Below are positions 40,987-41,567 of a DNA stretch of 41,567 bases, in pieces (positions within the stretch are counted from its first letter, which is position 1; every line of letters begins with the position of its first letter). Source of the stretch: an uncultured Prevotella sp. (GTDB lineage Bacteria > Bacteroidota > Bacteroidia > Bacteroidales > Bacteroidaceae); the NCBI GenBank assembly GCA_934120735.1, contig CAKOVA010000012.1:1-41567 (forward strand), written 5' to 3'. The notes under the pieces are model-generated. The model searched no databases, had not been told where the DNA came from, and saw nothing but the letters and a program-made list of their open reading frames with translations. Position numbers and translations under genes: made by a program.

Positions 40987-41076
40987 GGAAGTGTGGGTGA
41001 GTGGCTGAAACCACCAGTTTGCTAAACTGACGTGCGGGTTACCGTACCGGGGGTTCGAATCCCCCCGCTTCCGCCA
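40987..41076 (+). tRNA. tRNA-Ser (GCT), CCA encoded
   Basis: Acceptor GGAAGTG/CGCTTCC, loop TTGCTAA with anticodon GCT, a long variable arm as expected for class II, T-loop TTCGAAT. Discriminator G at 41073 and CCA at 41074-41076 in the DNA. The other complete tRNAs in the window lack encoded CCA. Confidence 0.93.
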
Positions 41077-41094
41077 AAAATGCATTTGCAAAAC

Positions 41095-41166
41095 GGTCGG
41101 TTCATCTAACGGTTAGGATACAAGATTCTCAATCTTGGCATACGAGTTCGATTCTCGTACCGACTA
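41095..41166 (+). tRNA. tRNA-Glu (CTC)
   Basis: Acceptor GGTCGGT/ACCGACT with the first pair G-T, anticodon stem CAAGA/TCTTG around loop TTCTCAA (anticodon CTC), T-arm ACGAG/CTCGT. Discriminator A. It follows tRNA-Ser after 18 nt. Confidence 0.92.
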
Positions 41167-41177
41167 CAAAGAAACAA

Positions 41178-41215
41178 AACGCCTGTAAAGCATTTATGGT
41201 TTGCAGGCGTTTTTC
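41178..41215 (+). terminator. Rho-independent terminator of the tRNA-Ser/Glu operon
   Basis: AACGCCTGTAAA (41178-41189) pairs with TTTGCAGGCGTT (41200-41211), 12 bp with one G-T pair and a 10-nt loop, followed by a T run to 41214. Confidence 0.88.
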
Positions 41216-41344
41216 TTTCCCCTTCACCGCTGATTTTCAAAAGTTGCTGTTGCTTCAGCATAAGGCTGCTAACTTATATTCCTTATCATTTTGTTATTAT
41301 GTCGTTGAAAATTGAACTTCAGCTGATGGTGCGAAGTTAAGAAA

Positions 41345-41396
41345 AAAGTAAAAGGTAAATCAAAATGTCCTCATTCAGATCTATTGATTTACCTTT
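41345..41396 (-). terminator. Terminator of the minus-strand tRNA-Lys genes
   Basis: AAAGGTAAATCAA (41351-41363) and TTGATTTACCTTT (41384-41396) form a perfect 13-bp stem with a 20-nt loop. Read on the minus strand it follows tRNA-Lys by 10 nt and is followed by TACTTTTTTC. Confidence 0.75.
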
Positions 41397-41406
41397 GTAG
41401 TGATTG

Positions 41407-41479
41407 TACACCCTTAGGGATTCGAACCCTAGACCCACTGATTAAGAGTCAGTTGCTCTACCAACTGAGCTAAGGGTGC
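41407..41479 (-). tRNA. tRNA-Lys (CTT), copy 1
   Basis: On the minus strand: acceptor GCACCCT/AGGGTGT with a first G-T pair, anticodon loop CTCTTAA (anticodon CTT), T-loop TTCGAAT, discriminator A, no encoded CCA. Identical to the copy at 41494-41566. Confidence 0.94.
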
Positions 41480-41493
41480 AAGCGAGAAAGAAG

Positions 41494-41566
41494 TACACCC
41501 TTAGGGATTCGAACCCTAGACCCACTGATTAAGAGTCAGTTGCTCTACCAACTGAGCTAAGGGTGC
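41494..41566 (-). tRNA. tRNA-Lys (CTT), copy 2
   Basis: Identical to the first copy over all 73 nt, 14 nt upstream of it in the direction of transcription. The tandem pair is probably one transcript starting outside the window. Confidence 0.94.
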
Positions 41567-41567
41567 A

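Noticed and set aside
41390..41397. Plus-strand promoter (TACCTTTG) before the tRNA-Lys genes
   Set aside because: It points antisense through the tRNA-Lys genes, lacks a -33 element, and is part of one arm of the 13-bp terminator stem.

Overview
The window is a gene-dense stretch of a Bacteroidota chromosome, most likely order Bacteroidales and Prevotella-like. The evidence is the core promoter type (TTTG near -33 and TAnnTTTG near -7, with almost no Shine-Dalgarno sites), Bacteroidota-restricted families (GldE, DUF4421, DUF5687, BT0820-type HAD phosphatase, the LolA-like chaperone next to FtsK, DUF6057-like and DUF1460 proteins) and moderate GC. It looks like core chromosome: I see no transposase, integrase, phage gene, toxin-antitoxin pair or CRISPR array.

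Layout. 1-3130: tRNA-Gly(GCC, cut by the window edge), an unknown protein, ssb, gldE and a phosphopantetheinyl transferase, all on +. 3134-11542: a minus-strand block with pgk and, upstream of it, a 5'-nucleotidase/NudC/purine permease/Gfo-Idh-MocA/DUF4421/DUF1460 series whose first three members suggest NAD(P) and nucleotide salvage. 11646-15598: BT0820-type phosphatase, then rfbA followed by a Wzc-type tyrosine autokinase with a very Tyr-rich tail (surface polysaccharide). 15899-18978: unknown protein, coiled-coil protein, zapA, a probable non-coding RNA (6S candidate) and rny. 19369-23619: mgtC-like gene, L-serine ammonia-lyase, orphan DUF5687 membrane protein and LolA-like chaperone. 23633-29356: ftsK, 3'-5' exonuclease, rRNA methyltransferase and tilS. 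29531-34804: kdsB, a secreted MORN-repeat protein, glycogen branching enzyme and a membrane protein. 34858-38116: unknown secreted protein, ruvC, MBL hydrolase, rsmG and a DUF3298 lipoprotein. 38190-40857: HAD hydrolase, beta-helix lipoprotein and cytidine deaminase. 40987-41566: tRNA-Ser, tRNA-Glu and two identical tRNA-Lys genes facing them.

The most unusual feature is not a gene. Three intergenic regions (4535-4622, 19245-19332, 29424-29511) each hold exactly four tandem units of exactly 22 nt. All 12 units fit a near-palindromic 17-mer core, CAAWSTCAWTGASWTTG. The units have diverged from one another while phase and copy number are kept, and each array lies just beyond a gene 3' end, twice between convergent genes. 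They look like a REP-like or MITE-like dispersed element, or an array of protein-binding sites spaced at about two helical turns. Other non-coding structure includes the zapA-rny intergenic RNA candidate, a hairpin-rich block at 19101-19237, a long structured leader in front of rfbA, and several clear promoters and terminators.
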